Assembly: GCA_037447655.1 (NCBI GenBank)
Contig: JBBHKE010000413.1
Location: 1 to 64,000, forward strand
Length of the DNA: 64,000 bases
Direction: 5' to 3'
Origin: Zygnema cylindricum
Lineage: Eukaryota > Streptophyta > Zygnematophyceae > Zygnematales > Zygnemataceae
A program made the translations under genes and the position numbers. Positions 22,962 through 35,626 of this stretch are shown one piece after another; the stretch's first letter is position 1; each line of letters begins with the position of its first letter. Below the pieces are notes generated by a model. That model did not search any database. It saw only the letters and a list, made by a program, of their open reading frames with translations, and had not been told where the DNA came from.

Positions 22962-25900
22962 CTAGTTTTCGGTATTATTACTGGCATTTGCTATACCCAC
23001 CATATTCAAAACTGCCCTGTCCTCCTTGAACCGTTCCAATATTGTCCCTGTTAATGCTTTTGAGGTGCCCTTACCGACTTCCTGTCCTTCAGAAGTTGAC
23101 AAAACTGCCCAACACTCGATGGTATCTGGTACAAAAGACGGGGAAGAAGACAAAACGGGATTGTTGAATGTAACGGACGGACGAGAATGGCCGTAGTCGA
23201 AACCACCATCCAAAAACATACCGAAATGACCAGTCTGGCCCCCAAAACCGATTCCATTTGGTATGGAATCCGAGACAAAGTTGAAGGCGCACTGCCCACC
23301 AGAGCCATTCCCAAAGTCAAAGTCAGTGCTTCAATCTGATTAGACGAGCCGTATATTGCTCCAACAGAATGGGACAAGAAATGGAATATACTTTGGAATA
23401 TCCGCACAAGTGGAAGAGTTCTCAGCTCGTGGAAACACGATTTCCACCAACTGCTGAAACGAAAGAGTCCCACAGGATTCCAGTCACATCTACTACTAGT
23501 ACTACTAATAGTAGTATAGTAGTAACAGTCTCAGGAATAGTACAAGTACTACTAATACTCATACTAGCAACAGCACTAGTGTAAGTAATAGTAATCGTAA
23601 TGGTACTCGTAATAGCAAAAGCAACAGTACCAGCCATAGTAATAGCACTGGTAACAAAGATTAGAATAAGCTGTGGTGCCCACCCATTGAACATTGGTGT
23701 TTGCCCCGGATGGGCGGTAAATGGACGCAGTCGGGTTCAAAGTGAATAGAAAGCTTTTAAGGTCTCCAAAGAAGTCACTGTGACGTTCCCATGGCTGAGA
23801 GGCAAATCCTCCAAATATCGCCCCTCCCTTGTCTTTTACCACCAATACCGTGGGACCTGCATAGACACTGCAAACCATCATACAATTAATCAGAATATAT
23901 CCGTGGACCTCAAAAACTCCCTGCACTCACTTACCTGAAGGTTCTCCAGGTAGGAGAAAGACAGTACAATCAACTTAAGTATTTGAGCACAAATAATAGG
24001 GTTATCCATACCTTACGAGGGTATCTTTTACAGGTAGAGAAACACAAAACAAAAGAACTGATGTAGCATTCATTAACAATGGACTTGCTTGAACTTGCTT
24101 GTTGTGCTTTTAGAAGTGTGCACACAACTGGGGACCAGCTTGTAAAAACCGTAGTTTAAACGTGCGAAAACAATTGGAGACGCCAGATGTGATTGGTGGA
24201 CGGTTGGATGGCGGACAACATTGGTTGGATAAAAAAAAAACACACAACCAGGCGTTAAAGATGCAGTTATTTCCCCAGGAAAGTCTTCAAACTGCGACTA
24301 TGTCCGGAGTGGTGTGCATCGGTTCTGCTGCATATTCTTTCCTGGTGGTTGGTGGTTGTTCGGTGCGTGGTTCGTTGGCAGAATTACGTGATCCTTCGTC
24401 TCCTCAGACGCTATGAGCTCGGGAACTCCTTTGTATAAAAAGCCCGGAAAAGGGTTTTCCAAAACCTTCAGAACCACAACACACCTTTCCTCTATCTCAG
24501 CAGAAGGGATAGCTTATCAGTCAAATGCTCTTTTGAGTGGAACTTCAACTACGTCCAAATCTCAGTAACAATGTGAAAGTTGCAGGAACAAGATTCAGGT
24601 GTTAACCAAAATGAGGACATTGTTCTTGTTCTCCTCAGGATTTGGCCATAAATAAAAACTGGGACGAACATCGCAAGAGAGAAAGACAGTAGAAAGCAGC
24701 CAGAGGAGGGAGGCCTGCCTGACCGCGGGCCGCAAAGAGGCTGGTTAAGGCCCGGCGAACGCTAGGAACTGCACGACACCAGTTTCGAAAGTCGTCCAGT
24801 GTCATACATCCCTCCTCTCCCTCCTCCCCCTCCCCTCCCTTGCGGCCCCCTGTGTCCACTGCTTCCTGTCCAGTGGGAGGGCATTTTTCCGAAAATACGA
24901 CTGCACCCACGAAGGCTTGAAGATTTTCTTCGGCAACTACGGCCTCTGGGCCCAACGCAGTCTCCAATATGGACAGCATCACAGCCTCCACCTCCTCGCT
25001 GTAAAACCTCACCGCATTTGTAACATTTTCAGTGTTAAGAACATGTTTACTAACAGAATAAAAGCCAGCAAAGCCAAAAATGCTGTGTAAAATAGTATAA
25101 TCTATAGTTGTAATGAAACATACAGAGCCTTGAATATTTGCCACCGAATTGTGTCTGTTTTAATGTAAAACAATTACAAATACTCCAAACTGATGAGAGC
25201 TTTGTCAAAACGACAAAAAAAAAGTTAAGGGGCAACTGTGACAGAAAGCCAAAATAGCAAACATTTTCCAAAGATACGAATTATACAAGTCGACTTTCCA
25301 TTTACATGCTCTAATAGACAAAAAGTGACAAGAACAACACATCCCAGAATAAAATTAAAACATTGAACTTTTGCGTTTCCGCTTTTCCTAGAAAAAACCA
25401 CTTGGACAGACGAGCTCTTAAGCGTTATTCCCTCTCCGTAAACAATTAACCTCAATTACAGAGAACAGACATAGATAAAGCTCATAATAGCCATTCAAAC
25501 GTCGACCAAGTTCTGTACCAATGAATATTTTACGGCTCTGTTAAGGTAGGCCGACAGAGGGAGACAGGCCTTCACCGTGTGACTCTACCATTACCAAGAA
25601 GATCCATGAGAGACCAAGCACACTCATCCCTCTCCGAAGGGGACCCCATCTCATACTTTGCCTGCACCTCCCTCGGCCCCCCAGCTCCCTTAAGCCTGCC
25701 TCCCTCCCTTCCCTTCTTTGCCTCCCTCCCTCCCTCCTTTGCCTCCCTCCCTCCCTCCTTTGCCCCCCTCCCTCCCTCCTTTGCCTTATCCCTCGCAGTC
25801 AGGCTCTCAGCGGAAACATCCCCACTCGCTTCAGCATAAATGCTGTGGATGATATGAGGAGGAAACATCCTACAGCTTATCATCCATAATAATCCGTGTG

Positions 25901-28144
25901 GGGAATTCACGTATCATCCACGGCTGAACACTCTCTACTATGTCAAGCGGCGGAAATTGCCATACACAAAAAGAAAAAAAGGAAAAAAGAAAACTAAAAT
26001 AGCATCATTAAAGCTTGGTGTGAGTGGTCTACTTTGATGGCGGTGTACAGTGTGACATCCTTTGCCCATAGAGAATCCCCACCTTTAATTTCCCTCCAGT
26101 TTCATTCAGCTCAGTTGTGCCCGCAAACCCAACACACCAAACTCCCCTCTTTCGCCAAAAAAAAAAATCACCTCAACTACATCAACTGTCACCTGTGTCT
26201 ACACCAAAGCTGTAGATACGGTGATAAAAACTTGTAAGACACCCACCTTGAAAAGCACAAGATCCTCAAAAGTGAGCTTCTGATCATGTCGATTCTGTGT
26301 CATGGCGTCAAACAAGCGGGCACCCAAACTGCCATGGATGCCATAGAACGCCTGGTTACAAACACCCCCATAAGAAAGGCGTAACACGTCAAGCTTTTAG
26401 ATTGTGCAGGGCCACTCCCTTGTCAGCGATAAGTCAAATTTTCAGGTTGTTCAAAACTACATCTACACTTTCTTTGTCAAAACAACAAACTTCTCATTGG
26501 ACGAGTTTGATGACATGTCATTAAGGGAAAAGGCATTTGAACATTTTCATCACCATACATTCCAAATGTAATCATTACGGAAACTGGAGCGAGCATAAAT
26601 TGAACTCAACAAACTCATTATGGATTCGAGCCAGACTTCATAAACCACAATACCAATATGACCAAATCATGAGACTGGTACATTTTACATATCAAACCAC
26701 ATAGGTACACCCACAACGCTATTAGAGTTAATAACATAAATCAGACGTGACTTTTTTGGCTGGAAACCATAAAATAGTGTTCACAACTCTATTCTAAGGG
26801 AGTGAACTACAATCTGCCGCGTCTCCCTACACTGTATTAGAATATACATTCAAATATCGCACTCACACTAATAATTCCTTTACTCTAATAGCGATGGGCA
26901 GTGTACTTGATGTGGCGAACCTAACCATCTCCACGCCTAGCTTGCGTGCATTGCTCTAACTACTGATGGTGACCTAATGCCAATCCACAATAAATTCATA
27001 AACCTCTCACGAAATGTGGACTCCACACTGTTCATTTAATTGGCTCTCACTCCCTGAATCAAATTTTCTTCAGTGAAAAAGTTGTAGTCGTATTTAGAAC
27101 TATTTTTTCCATAATATTCATGGCAAGGGGTGTGCCATGCTATCATTCACACGAAATTAGACCATCACATTCCTGATTTGAGTATGATAAGAACAGCACT
27201 AACTTTGAACAAAAACAAATCATTTGGCTAATCAATTTTCCCCTGCGTCAACGTTTTGTTGTGTCAAATTAACTGGTGGGAAGCACATTTTGATGTCAAC
27301 GAAATGCAGTTTCCATCCAACCAACACAAAAAGCAATGACCTAAAAACGGTACTGTAGCTGATTTAAGGCGGTCAAAGGAACTATAGTGAGCTTGCTGAA
27401 CTCATGTCACTTTCACCGAGACTCAATAATCCCCAAATAATACAATTGAAAAACGATATCTCAAAGAGCATTCTCTCAACTCTCTAAGCAAAAAAGAATT
27501 ATATCTCTAACATACCAAACTTACAGGCGCAGATTCACCTTGCCATCACCTTGCCTGAAGAGAACAAAAACACTTCAACGAGCATAAACCAAATGATAAA
27601 ATCATGAGATATCTATGTATTTTCCTCACGTATAGTACGCGTACCATACTAAAAAATATCCGTGTAGTACGCGTATAGTAAGGGATAACAATATATAGCG
27701 TTAGCAATTGTTTTCGAACATTAAACCTGGGATAAAATCACTCGAGCGTGACACTTCTCTCAACGTAAATCTTTTCTGAATGATTCAAACAATCAAGAAT
27801 AACTATCTGGACAAGAAAATATCATACCATACCAATAATGCACATTAAAAAACGCCAACATGCCGAAGAAGACTCTGTGAACATACAAATTTTGATTTTG
27901 TATTCTGAAAAACTTGGCTGAATATTCCAGCCAAAAAAAGAGATCTGAGGGTGATGATAATCAGGAACTAATGGAAGAGAGAAAAAAAACACATTCATAC
28001 CTGAAACACAGAAGCGATAACGTAAGCGCCCCCACTTCGAGACTGAGCCGCCATGGAGCGATACTCCTGTTTCATTTCCTGCAAAAGACCCTCGGGCAGA
28101 TGATTGGCTGCTTGCTCCCAACGAGTTCCGCTTTTCCCGGCCAT
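22962..28144 (-). CDS. TLDc-domain protein (multi-exon gene)
   Basis: Minus-strand gene with visible exons. Exon 1 (28144-28001) has ATG in the context GCAGCCATGGCC, 48 codons, donor CAG/GTATGA. Exon 2 (26351-26247) reads LGARLFDAMTQNRHDQKLTF, phase 0, donor AAG/GTGGGT. Exon 3 (start about 25842-25828, to 25576) holds a KEGGREA low-complexity stretch and ends DLLGNGRVT in phase 2. Exon 4 (24998 to about 24740) begins EEVEAVMLSILE and contains MTLDDFRNWCRAVPSVRR. A short exon ends at 23935. The core TLDc exon (23856 or 23867 to 23684) reads GPTVLVVKDK, GGFASQPWERHSDFFGD and FLFTLNP. The last exon (23291-22962) reads SIPNGIGFGG, IECWAV and GTILERFKED, with a TAG stop. TLDc proteins (OXR1/NCOA7/mEAK7 group, plant TLD proteins) act in oxidative-stress protection and V-ATPase regulation; exons 2-4 match the EF-hand-like region upstream of TLDc in plant members. 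The join between 24740 and 23980 and the exact start of exon 3 are unresolved. No in-frame stop is seen in the clear exons, so it is probably functional. Confidence 0.85.
23485..23655. repeat. Imperfect AGT/AAT trinucleotide-rich tract in TLDc intron
   Basis: Repeated ACTACTAGT, TAGTAAT and AGTAATAGTAAT-like motifs in the intron between the last two exons. Confidence 0.65.
25690..25795 (-). repeat. Coding minisatellite in TLDc exon 3
   Basis: Four tandem copies of a 24-bp-like unit (CCTCCCTCCCTCCTTTG on the plus strand) encode repeated KEGGREA on the minus strand, in frame with the rest of the exon. Confidence 0.7.
26708..26903. mobile_element. Short TIR element in TLDc intron 1
   Basis: CACCCACAACGCTATTAGAG to CTCTAATAGCGATGGGCAGTG with TA at 26706-26707 and 26904-26905. 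196 bp, a truncated member of the CACCGC superfamily lying in the long first intron. Confidence 0.7.
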
Positions 28145-28290
28145 GGCTGCCGCAGCTAGACAACAGAGACGAAGGCACCAGAAGTGCGGAAGCGTGCTGG
28201 AGAGCCAGGTGTCACGTCGAGTGCGAAATTGACATTAGGAGCGTGTACTGCACCTTAAAGTACAGAAGTACAGTACAATAGAGTACAGTA

Positions 28291-28792
28291 CACCGCGAAT
28301 CGTAATTAGAGTAATTTACTCTAATTCGGTCGCTCAAAATTTCGACTCTATCACATCAAATAGAGTAAATGATTCTAATTTTTTCATTATACTATTTAAG
28401 GTAAGGTTTAATTAGCGTTTTTAATTCTAATATATGTTCGTTTTAAATAGTGTGGAGTACGGATGACGTCCGTCCGTGCATAATTGTACATTTATAAATA
28501 AAAAAAGTACAGATAATGATTTAATACAAGCCATTATCATGTAACTGCGTTTTAACAATCCGCGTAGTGCAAACGTCATAGTGACAATAAACTGTACGTT
28601 TTGTCAGATTCTGTACGAATACCTTATTTACAGTAGAGGATATTAACTTGCCAAATTAGAGTACACCGCATAAATTAGAGTAAATTCCTTTCTGAAACAG
28701 TTCTATCACATAAATTAGAGTAAATTACTCTAATTATTTTTTTCTCTTTTTTTACTATAATTTTTTCATTACTCTAATTACGATGCGCGGTG
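28291..28792. mobile_element. TIR element, CACCGCGAATCG family (full length)
   Basis: CACCGCGAATCGTAATTAGAG to CTCTAATTACGATGCGCGGTG, left TA 28289-28290, right TG in place of TA. 502 bp, about 150 bp upstream of the TLDc start codon. Confidence 0.85.
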
Positions 28793-28826
28793 TGCTGTAC
28801 AGTTTTTTCTAGGAGAGTATTTTGTA

Positions 28827-29729
28827 ATGTTGTGTATCGGTAAGGATTTGCCAATAACCGATATGGGCCTTTTTTCGGGTATCCGATGATCGATATATTG
28901 GTACGATATATTGTTATCGGTGTTATCGCCGATAAATAACCAATATTTATCAGTTATAATCGGCGATAACACCGATATCGATAACTATCGGCGATAACTG
29001 TACGGACCGTACAGATAAATGTACGGCCAGTACACTCAATTGTACGTGTTATTCCTCGGACGTGTACAAGCACAAAAAGTACAGTAGCCGCCATAAGATT
29101 TGTACGGTTTTGATACAGATCCAGTAAAAACGATGTACCTTTCACATCCGACCCCATGGCTTTGTCCCTTTATTCCTTGGGATCCATTAGGGACCTGCAA
29201 CGTGTCAATCTGTCGGCTTTTTTGCCATAAGCTGCCAAAAGAGCCATTCAGGGATGCAGGGGCTCAAGCTAGCCGTCCGCTCGTGTTTTCTCATTCCAAG
29301 TCGTCCGTACAATTTTGGCGGCGCGCAAAATGTTATTTTGTGTTCGTTGTATTTTGTGTCCGTTGTATTTTTTGTCCGCCGTCCTTTTTTCGTTCCATGT
29401 TCACCAGTTTGTCAGTACAATGCCGTGCGTTACCGTAAAATTTTTGTTCAGTTAACCAGCCAACATTTATGTGCTGCGTTGTCCGTAATAAATTGCAGTT
29501 AAACGGAGACGGAACAGATTTTTATACGTGGCATACCACGCTATATAAAGTCAATAATATAATACAGTATGTTATAAAGTACTATTATATACATACTATA
29601 TTTTTTTAAGTTATCGCCAATATGGATTTTGTTGGTCTCAAACCAATATATCAAAACCTCTGACCGTTCGATAACCGATAACTATCAGTATCGGTGTTAT
29701 CGAAATAATTTTTTTACCGATACACAACA
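28827..29729. mobile_element. TIR element, GTGTTGTGTATCGG family
   Basis: Starts ATGTTGTGTATCGGTAA and ends TTACCGATACACAACAC, TA at 28825-28826 and 29730-29731. 903 bp. The interior carries repeated CGATAAC/GTTATCG inverted repeats that can fold extensively. No ORF with a recognised domain. Confidence 0.8.
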
Positions 29730-29854
29730 CTAGTATTTTGTACACCGCGAATCGTAATTAGAGTAAAGAAAAAATTAGAGTAAACAAAATATAAAAACAA
29801 TTAGAGTTATGAACTCTAATTTGCGTGATAAAACTTTTTCAAAAAGGAATTGAC

Positions 29855-30835
29855 TGTTGAAATCACTAGATTTAGAGGGTATTTTCTAGGTCTGAATAAA
29901 TTAAGTAAATGTGCAGGCAGCCTGCCGCCACCTTCTCTCTAACCCCCATACTTGTCGTAGTCACTGAAGGTGAGAGAGAGTGGTGGAGCCATGGCTATCT
30001 TAGCTACTCAGGCAGGACAATACAATGACATAAGTCACTATTAACAAAAAAGGTTGAGTCCGGCAGGATCGAGCCTCCGACCGGCAGAGCGAGGCGTAGC
30101 AGTCAACTCTAACCGGTCAGTCGTAGAAGATCGTTAGAGTACATAGGGTTTCATATCTATTTAAATAGTGTTTAGGACATTAATCCGATTAACAAAATTA
30201 CGAACAGAGAACATAGGAACTAGTTGTAATATAGTGCGAGTAAATGTCCGCACGAAACAAATGTCCCAGACATTTGTTTTTAACAGCTAATATTAAAAGC
30301 TGGTTTGGATCCGATGGCACGCATCATCGCCGAGATCCCACAATGGCCGCTTTGGCAGTTTCGAGCGTGACATGGCCTGGCGCCACGTGGCAAGATGGGA
30401 TCAGAAAGCGGGAATCTCAGAGAGCATGAGGATAAGTCTGGAGGAGGTAGACGTATACTCCATGGCCTTGTCGTACACAGGCCGTACAAAAAATACATCA
30501 AACATAATACCTTTCTGTACTATACAGTCTACTGATTGGTTCGTACATCATTAGATAGGGGTTATGAGAGGGGTTTAGGACTTAGAGGATTGAGGAGGTA
30601 GATGTCTCTCTCCAAATAAGCTTGTATAAATATTGGCATTTTTGCCTCTTGATAACTAATCGCATGGTTGGGCGTTTTCAGTGATTTTTTTTGCTGCGGA
30701 CTCAGGGGAGTCCAATGCAGTCAGATTGCTTCTTTGCCTACTTGGAAATTTGTGATCCTAGCTGGAGAAGGGTTAGTCAAAAACTATTTAGAGGCTTCTT
30801 GAATTCTGTAGTCTAATGGGAGACACAGAATTGCA
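29855..30835 (+). repeat. 5' LTR of copia element A
   Basis: 981 bp, TGTTGAAATCACTAG to AGAATTGCA. TATA-like GTATAAATATTGG near 30622, hairpin GGACTCAGGGGAGTCC near 30697-30712, antisense T-arm-like module near 30065-30125. Confidence 0.9.
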
Positions 30836-31265
30836 AGTTATGGGCTCACCCTCTAGGGTGCCCATTTTCAACGAATCTGGTTTCATTTATTGGGAAGCCA
30901 TGATGGTAGGGGCGTTGTGTGAAAAACGATATTGGGGTATCGTTAATGGTTAAGTGAAACGTCCATCTCAAGGAATTCCACCAAGGTTTGATGCAGTGAG
31001 GTTTTCTGCATCAGTATCTGCTCCAACGGAGGAGGCAGACAGCGAGGACAACAGTGTGTCCGAAAAGGGGAAAGGGAAGGAGAGACCTCTTACTTCTATC
31101 GCCACGGTTACCGAAGCGGCGACCGTGAAGTCCGAAGAAAACGATATTCAAATGTGGGATTACACAAACATGGCAGCCAGGCACTTCATTCTGAGGCATC
31201 TTACTCAAGCTTTAGCAACCTCCCATCTTCACATCTTCAAGGCCGAGGAGTTGTGGAGACCTTAG
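30816..31265 (+). pseudogene. Copia gag N-terminus (element A)
   Basis: One frame runs from an ATG inside the LTR (30816) through the PBS ATG (30840), reading SRVPIFNESGFIYWEAMMVG. A TAA at 30951-30953 interrupts it (CAA in relatives), and it continues with NMAARHFILRHLTQALA. It ends at 31265, after which the frame shifts to the next segment at 31349. Confidence 0.8.
30836..30850 (+). other. Primer-binding site, copia element A
   Basis: AGTTATGGGCTCACC, differing by one base in the GGGCCC core from the initiator-Met anticodon-arm complement. It also contains the putative gag ATG (30840-30842). Confidence 0.65.
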
Positions 31266-31348
31266 TGGAGATCTATAGAGCCGGTACCATTCAGGAGCTC
31301 CGGTTGGCCGTGGAACGGTTAGGGAAGTATACTTAGAAAGGGGGGAAA

Positions 31349-32545
31349 ATGCTAGACTATTGTAATGCCCTCTCTTGTTTGTATATGGAGATGGAGAGTG
31401 CCGGGTGGACTGGTACAATGAAGATGAAAGTCAACACCCTCATCATGAAGTTGCATACTGAGTTTGAGAACATAGTGTACAGAGTGCAAAAAATGGATGA
31501 CACTTTGTGGAAGTGGAACACAGTGGTCCGGATGATACTTGTGCAAGAGAACACTGTCGAGATTCAAAGAGGAGGAAAGAGCTTTCAAGCTCTAGCAGCC
31601 GGAACGGACCGGTGGGGGAAGGATTTAAAGAAGCCATACGACAACTTCAAGGGAGAGAAAGATCAAATTGGGGGATCGAGGCCTCCAAAGGGCCTTTGTC
31701 ATTTCTGCAAAAAGTCGAGACACTTCATTGCTGATTGCACGAAGCTGTCGGAGCCGAGGCTCCAAGAAAACCGTGGAGGAGGTTTTTCCGGGGGAAAAAA
31801 GAAGGCACTTTTGGCCCCACAAGTGAAAGGGGAGACCGAAGAAGATGAGTCCTTAGAGGAGGAGGATGGAGAGCTTCTTCTCGACGAAAATCTGGAGGAG
31901 AAAGAGATTATTCGAAAACAGAAGTACGCTCTCCGAGCCATTCGGAAACCTCCACTGGAAGGATGGATCATCGATTCAGGTGCATCCATACATATGTGTC
32001 GTGACAAACACCTCTTTACCAAGCTAAGAAAGATCCCCACTGTAGAGATAGAGTACAAACATGGTAGAGTAGTTACTACAGATCTAGTTGGATCGGTAGA
32101 TCTAAAAGTCTTAATAAAGGGTAAGACTTCCATACTCACTTTCTCATATGTACTTTATATTCCTCAGCTGAGCAAATTTTTTGTCTCTACTTCTGTATTA
32201 GATGATAAAGAGTTTGATACCTTCACTAGAAAAGTCTTTACAGCTAAGTATGGGGATGAAGTCTACTTCAAAGCAGATAAGTGTAGCCAAGGAATGTTTA
32301 GGCTTAACCTGAGTAATGAAAAGAAGAATGCTAACTATGTTGGTGTCCCAAACTTGATGATTTCGCATAAGCAGCTAGGGCATGTGCACTTTGATTGGTT
32401 GAGGGAAATGAAGAAGCTTGGTGTAGTAGAAGGCGTTCAGTTTGGGGATAATGAAATGGTGGATGATTGCAGCGGATGTGCCCAAAGTAAGGCTCAAGAC
32501 TACCATTTCCCAAAACTGCCACATAGAGAGGTGAGAAAGTACTAG
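31349..32545 (+). pseudogene. Copia gag C-terminus, protease and integrase N-terminus (element A)
   Basis: 398 open codons. Residues 1-110 are gag, then a zinc knuckle CHFCKKSRHFIADC near residue 117. Protease follows, with the active site WIIDSGASIHMC near residue 210, then the integrase zinc-binding HKQLGH...CSGCAQ near residues 343-385. It ends at a frameshift before the first catalytic Asp of integrase, whose HTD codons lie at about 32555. The polyprotein layout (gag fused to pol without a stop) is normal for copia. Confidence 0.85.
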
Positions 32546-32607
32546 ATCTGGTCCACACAGATACATGGGGACTGGAAAAAGTACCATCGATCGGAGGGAA
32601 GAGGTAA

Positions 32608-33162
32608 ATGATGACAATCATTGATGACAGGTCTAGATACTCTAGAGTCTACTTCCTAAAAACAAAGTCTGAAGCACCAACTTACTTTAAAGAATACAAA
32701 ACATGGAGTGAGAAGCTGCACGGAAACCCTATTAAAAGGATAAGGAGTGATAATGGAGGACAATATACCTCTAACCAGTTCGAGAAATACTTGAGGGATC
32801 AAGGAATTCAGCATCAGAAAACTGTATCGTATAATCCAGAACAGAATGGGGTAGCTGAGAGGTTGAGCAAAACTCTAGGAGATAATGTATGTAGTATGCT
32901 GGCCGACAAAAAGGTCGGAAAAAGGTTTTGGGCAGAAGCCATGAACTGTGCTAACTACATAAAAAAAAGAATCCCTACCTCAGCTGTGAAAGGAATGACA
33001 CCTTATGAGAGATGGGTTGGGAGGAAACCTGATGTCTCCCACTTGAAAGTATTCGGTAGTCAAGTTTACAGTCTTGATACGGATAGAAAAAACTGGAAAC
33101 TAGATGCAAAATGGAAACCGAGATACTTTGTGGGATATGATGAGGGTGTCAAAGGGATATAG
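32608..33162 (+). pseudogene. Copia integrase core (element A)
   Basis: 184 open codons with SRYSRVYFLKTKSEA, the second catalytic Asp in RSDNGGQYTS and the catalytic Glu in NGVAERLSKTL, then YERWVGRKPDVSHLKVFGSQ of the C-terminal domain. A frameshift at 33150-33170 passes to a further short frame (33104-33346) with the VYDLSKQHIILVKYLVV linker. Separated from the zinc-binding part by a frameshift and a stop. Confidence 0.85.
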
Positions 33163-33589
33163 AGTCTATGATCTATCAAAGCAACATATCATTTTGGTAA
33201 AATATCTAGTTGTCATGGACAAAAGAAAGTCATTTGACCCTTTCAAATATACTAAGAAGATAACGATCAGCTTTGAGTCCGAGAGTGAGGAAGACTCGGA
33301 TCTTCCACAAAGGGACTTGAGTGAAAAAGTGATTGCAGATTCATGAAGATACAAGATAGAAGAGACATTCCGAAATATCCCCACAGCCTTATACACTCTG
33401 AGGAGACAGAGGAGGAGGAGACAGAACCGGCTTCTATGGACGAGGAGCCGAGGAGACAGTTAGGAGGAATCCCAGACTTCCCTCCATTCCAGCTTCAAAC
33501 TTTGAGGGAGGTCAAAGAAGCAACAAAAGACTACAATAAAAACACGCTACCCACAAGTTAGTTAAGCTATCTCACCTCGATAAGCCCTA

Positions 33590-35005
33590 GTCATATTGAG
33601 AGGCAATGGACAGTCCGGGGAAAGACACATGGGTTAGAGCCATAAATGATGAGATGGCCATATCATGGAAGCAAATACTTGGGAGCTGGTGGACTGTCCT
33701 CCAAACAGAAAATCGATTGGGTGCAAATAGGTATTTAAACTGGAACTGAACCCAGATAATATTATTCAGAGATATACGGCTCGGCTGGTAACAAAGGGAT
33801 TCACCCAAAAAGAAGGGATAGATTATGAGAAGACTTTTGCTCTGGTGGTTCGGTTCCCATCAGTAAGGATTCTCCTCATTCTAGTGGCAGTGGAATACAT
33901 GGAAATACACCAGATAGACATCAAGACCGCCTTCCTCAATGGTGAACTAGAGGAAGAAATCTTCATGCTGCAGCCAAAGGGGTTCATAAAAGAAGGAGAG
34001 GAGAGCAAAGTTTGCCGACTCATAAAATCCTTACATGGACTAAAGCAGGCTCCCCGACAATGGAATAAGAAACTAGATGAGTTCCTAACCAATTTGGGAT
34101 ACATCCGGATCAGTTCTAACCATTCTATTTATATGTTTGAAGATGATAATGGTGTTATTATTATTGCAATTTATGTGGATGATTTGCAGATGTTAACTAA
34201 GTCAATGGAAAAGATTAATAAGTTAAAGAAAGATCTTAGAAGCAGATTTGACATGAAGGATTTAGGGGAAGCAAGATACATCTTGGGAATTCAAATTGAA
34301 AGAGATAAGGGGAAAAGGATTATCAAACTCACTCAGAAAGAAGTTATAAGGAATATGCTTGAGAAATTCCAGATGGAAAAGGCAAACAGTTGTACCACTT
34401 CCATGGATCCGAAGAAAGTAAGTGATGGGAGTGTAGAAGGAGGAGTGATGACCTTAGATGATCAGATGAGTCTAGAAGAGAGACAGTTTATGAAGTTTAT
34501 CCCTTACAGACAAGTTGTTGGAAGTTTAATCTACTTTATGAATTGTACTATACTGGATATAGCTGCAGCAGTTGGAGTCCTTAGTAGGAGTCTTAATGAC
34601 CTTAGGAAGAGAGATTGGGAGGCTGCCAAGAGAGTCTTGAGGTATCTGGTGGGAACAAGGGATTTGTGGCTACATTTGGGAGAAAAACACACTGCCATCA
34701 CTACTTGGAGTGATGCCACTTATGGGGATGCACCTATAAGAAGATGCACTTCATGGTATGTGTTGTATGTGGGGGAAGGTGCTTGCTGTTGGAGTAACAA
34801 ACAACAAAAAGTGGTTGCTCAGTCCACTATAGAGGCTGAATACATGGCCTCTTGTTCTGTTGTGAAAGAGTTGATGTGGTTTAAATCGTTATTGCAAGAA
34901 CTGTGGTATATGAAAGAGGGAGTGCATGAAGTGTTTTGTGATAATCAGGCTGCCATTGCAATTGCAGCCAATCCAAAACATCATTTTAAAGCCAAACACA
35001 TATGA
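33590..35005 (+). pseudogene. Copia RT-RNase H (element A)
   Basis: The RT start (33590-33844) is frameshifted; 33845-35005 is open for 386 codons. It carries the catalytic Asp block HQIDIKTAFLNGELEEEIF, GLKQAPRQWNKKLDEF, YVDD at 34172-34183 (followed by LQML), and the RNase H blocks TTWSDATYGDAP, TIEAEYMASCS and CDNQAAIAIAANPKHHFKAKH. A TGA at 35003-35005 replaces a Met-Asp region of relatives. This is the longest open pol segment on the plus strand of the window, but integrity is lost upstream. Confidence 0.88.
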
Positions 35006-35178
35006 TTGAGTTTTGTGAGGGAAAAAGTTGAAAACAAAATTGTGAATCTTGTGTAAAAATCTGATGGAGAAATGGAAGCACATGATGACCAAACCTGTGC
35101 CTTCTTTCAAGTTAAATTATTGCAGAGAAAAGTGTGGATTAAAAGAAAAGTTGAAATTAGACTAGAAAATAAGGGGAG

Positions 35179-35626
35179 TGTTGAAATCACTAGATTCAGA
35201 GGGTATTTTCTGCCTCCACCTTCTCTCTCTAGCCCCATATTTATCGTAGTCACTAAAGGTGAGAGAGAGTGGTGGAGCCATGGCTATCTTAGCTACTCAG
35301 GCAGGACGTTATAGTGACATAAGTCACTCCTAACAAAAAAGGTTGAGTTCGGAAGGACTCGAACCTCCAACCGGCAGAGCGAGGCATAGCCGTCAACTCT
35401 AGCCGGTCAATCGTAAAAGATTGTTAGAGTACATAGGGTTTAATATCTATTTAAATAGTGTTTAGCACATTAATCCTATAAACAAAATTACGTACGGAGA
35501 ACATTGGAACTAGTTGTAATATTGTGCGAGTAAATGTATGCACGAAACAAATGTACTGGACATTTGTTTTTAACGGCTAATATTAAAAGCCGGTTTGGAT
35601 CCGACGGCACACATCATCGCAGAGAT
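35179..35626 (+). repeat. 3' LTR of copia element A, first part
   Basis: Starts TGTTGAAATCACTAG after the purine tract. It lacks 36 bp after GTATTTTCT compared with the 5' LTR. Cut at 35626 by element B, with GAGAT as left target duplication. Contains the B-box-like GGTTCGAGTCC in antisense at about 35356-35366. Confidence 0.9.

Noticed and set aside
27534-27564. Additional TLDc exon (acceptor TTTTTGTTCTCTTCAG, then a short open stretch to GTAAGT)
   Set aside because: Exons 1 and 2 already join in phase 0 without it, and its inclusion introduces a stop in the joined frame that I could not avoid.
27835-27880. Small exon candidate in TLDc intron 1
   Set aside because: Phase does not fit exon 1 or exon 2; likely a chance open stretch.
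35340-35420. tRNA gene in the LTR
   Set aside because: The T-arm and B-box look right, but acceptor and anticodon stems do not fold convincingly. Treated as a tRNA-like module.
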